A program made the translations under genes and the position numbers. Shown one piece after another: positions 63,951 through 64,000 of a stretch of 64,000 nt of DNA (position 1 is the stretch's first letter; the number at the start of each line of letters is the position of its first letter). Below the pieces are notes generated by a model. The model saw only the letters and a list, made by a program, of their open reading frames with translations. It was not told the DNA's origin and ran no database searches. The stretch comes from Alkalicoccus daliensis (lineage in GTDB: Bacteria > Bacillota > Bacilli > Bacillales > Salisediminibacteriaceae), in contig NZ_FNIL01000016.1 of the NCBI RefSeq assembly GCF_900103955.1, forward strand, positions 1 to 64,000. Direction: 5' to 3'.

Positions 63951-64000
63951 TTATAAACGGTGCAGCCATTGTTTATACAGATAGATACTACTTTCCATCA
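63951..64000 (-). CDS. C-terminal end of an upstream gene, probably the cognate permease (partial)
   Basis: The frame ending in YLYKQWLHRL and TAA at 63953-63951 stays open to the window edge, 14 bases before the ATPase start. Only about 15 codons are visible, so the identity rests on context alone. Confidence 0.35.
   Translation of the reverse strand, partial: MESSIYLYKQWLHRL

Noticed and set aside
1-64000. CRISPR arrays, prophage or integrated plasmid genes
   Set aside because: No regularly spaced repeats, cas, integrase, capsid or replication genes were seen.

Overview
This 64-kb window looks like the chromosome of a low- to mid-GC, Gram-positive Bacillaceae relative, probably a halophilic or alkaliphilic one. 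The evidence is AGGAGG-type ribosome binding sites with many GTG and TTG starts, bacillithiol genes (yojF, bshB2), an LtaS-type lipoteichoic-acid synthase, sigma-B-like promoters on stress genes, strongly acidic exported proteins, and a sodium/alanine symporter. No prophage, CRISPR array, rRNA operon or intact insertion sequence is visible. An Alkalicoccus- or Salisediminibacterium-like source is a guess, not a result.

Layout. 1-11 kb: a repeat split by a 162-bp MITE, an unusual NAD(P)-binding/M3-peptidase fusion, an oxidoreductase-aldo/keto reductase-ung operon, a lone cheY, sacA-scrK sucrose genes and a dCache chemoreceptor. 11-20 kb: ATP-grasp-yojF-bshB2, a small membrane protein, an LTA synthase, aminopeptidase ampS and an AlsT symporter. 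20-30 kb: a YjiH-like membrane protein, coaA-ridA, a three-gene circularly permuted ATP-grasp/alpha-E/transglutaminase operon, an M20 amidohydrolase, a PilZ protein, a racemase and a DJ-1/PfpI protein. 30-35.6 kb: glnS (rare in Firmicutes) behind an rRNA methyltransferase gene whose leader carries a Gln-codon-rich mini-ORF and a terminator, then fdhD and queF. 35.6-43 kb: a tightly packed five-gene cluster combining a His-Asp phosphorelay, c-di-GMP synthesis and a processive glycosyltransferase. 43-57 kb: hom-thrC-thrB, a general-stress protein, doxX with a Rex/Fnr-like operator cluster, an acidic lipoprotein, tRNA-Arg(CCT), a HAD phosphatase, metA, a cytoplasmic alpha-amylase and aspartokinase. 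55-61 kb: a peptide ABC transporter with a divergently transcribed binding protein. 61-64 kb: azoR and an ABC-ATPase/CDP-alcohol phosphatidyltransferase pair resembling E. coli ynjD-ynjF.

How the genes work together. Aspartokinase, hom, thrC, thrB and metA cover much of the aspartate-to-threonine/methionine pathway within 12 kb but in separate transcription units. The signalling cluster couples one or more histidine-kinase inputs to a diguanylate cyclase and a membrane polysaccharide synthase, and a PilZ protein 13 kb away is a plausible c-di-GMP reader. Intergenic regions are occupied by two families of modular repeats (A and B) that occur in at least ten places, in both orientations and often joined to each other.

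The best candidates for something undescribed are the Gln-codon leader/attenuator in front of the methyltransferase-glnS operon, the HEAT/glycosyltransferase/phosphorelay cluster, and the peptidase fusion.
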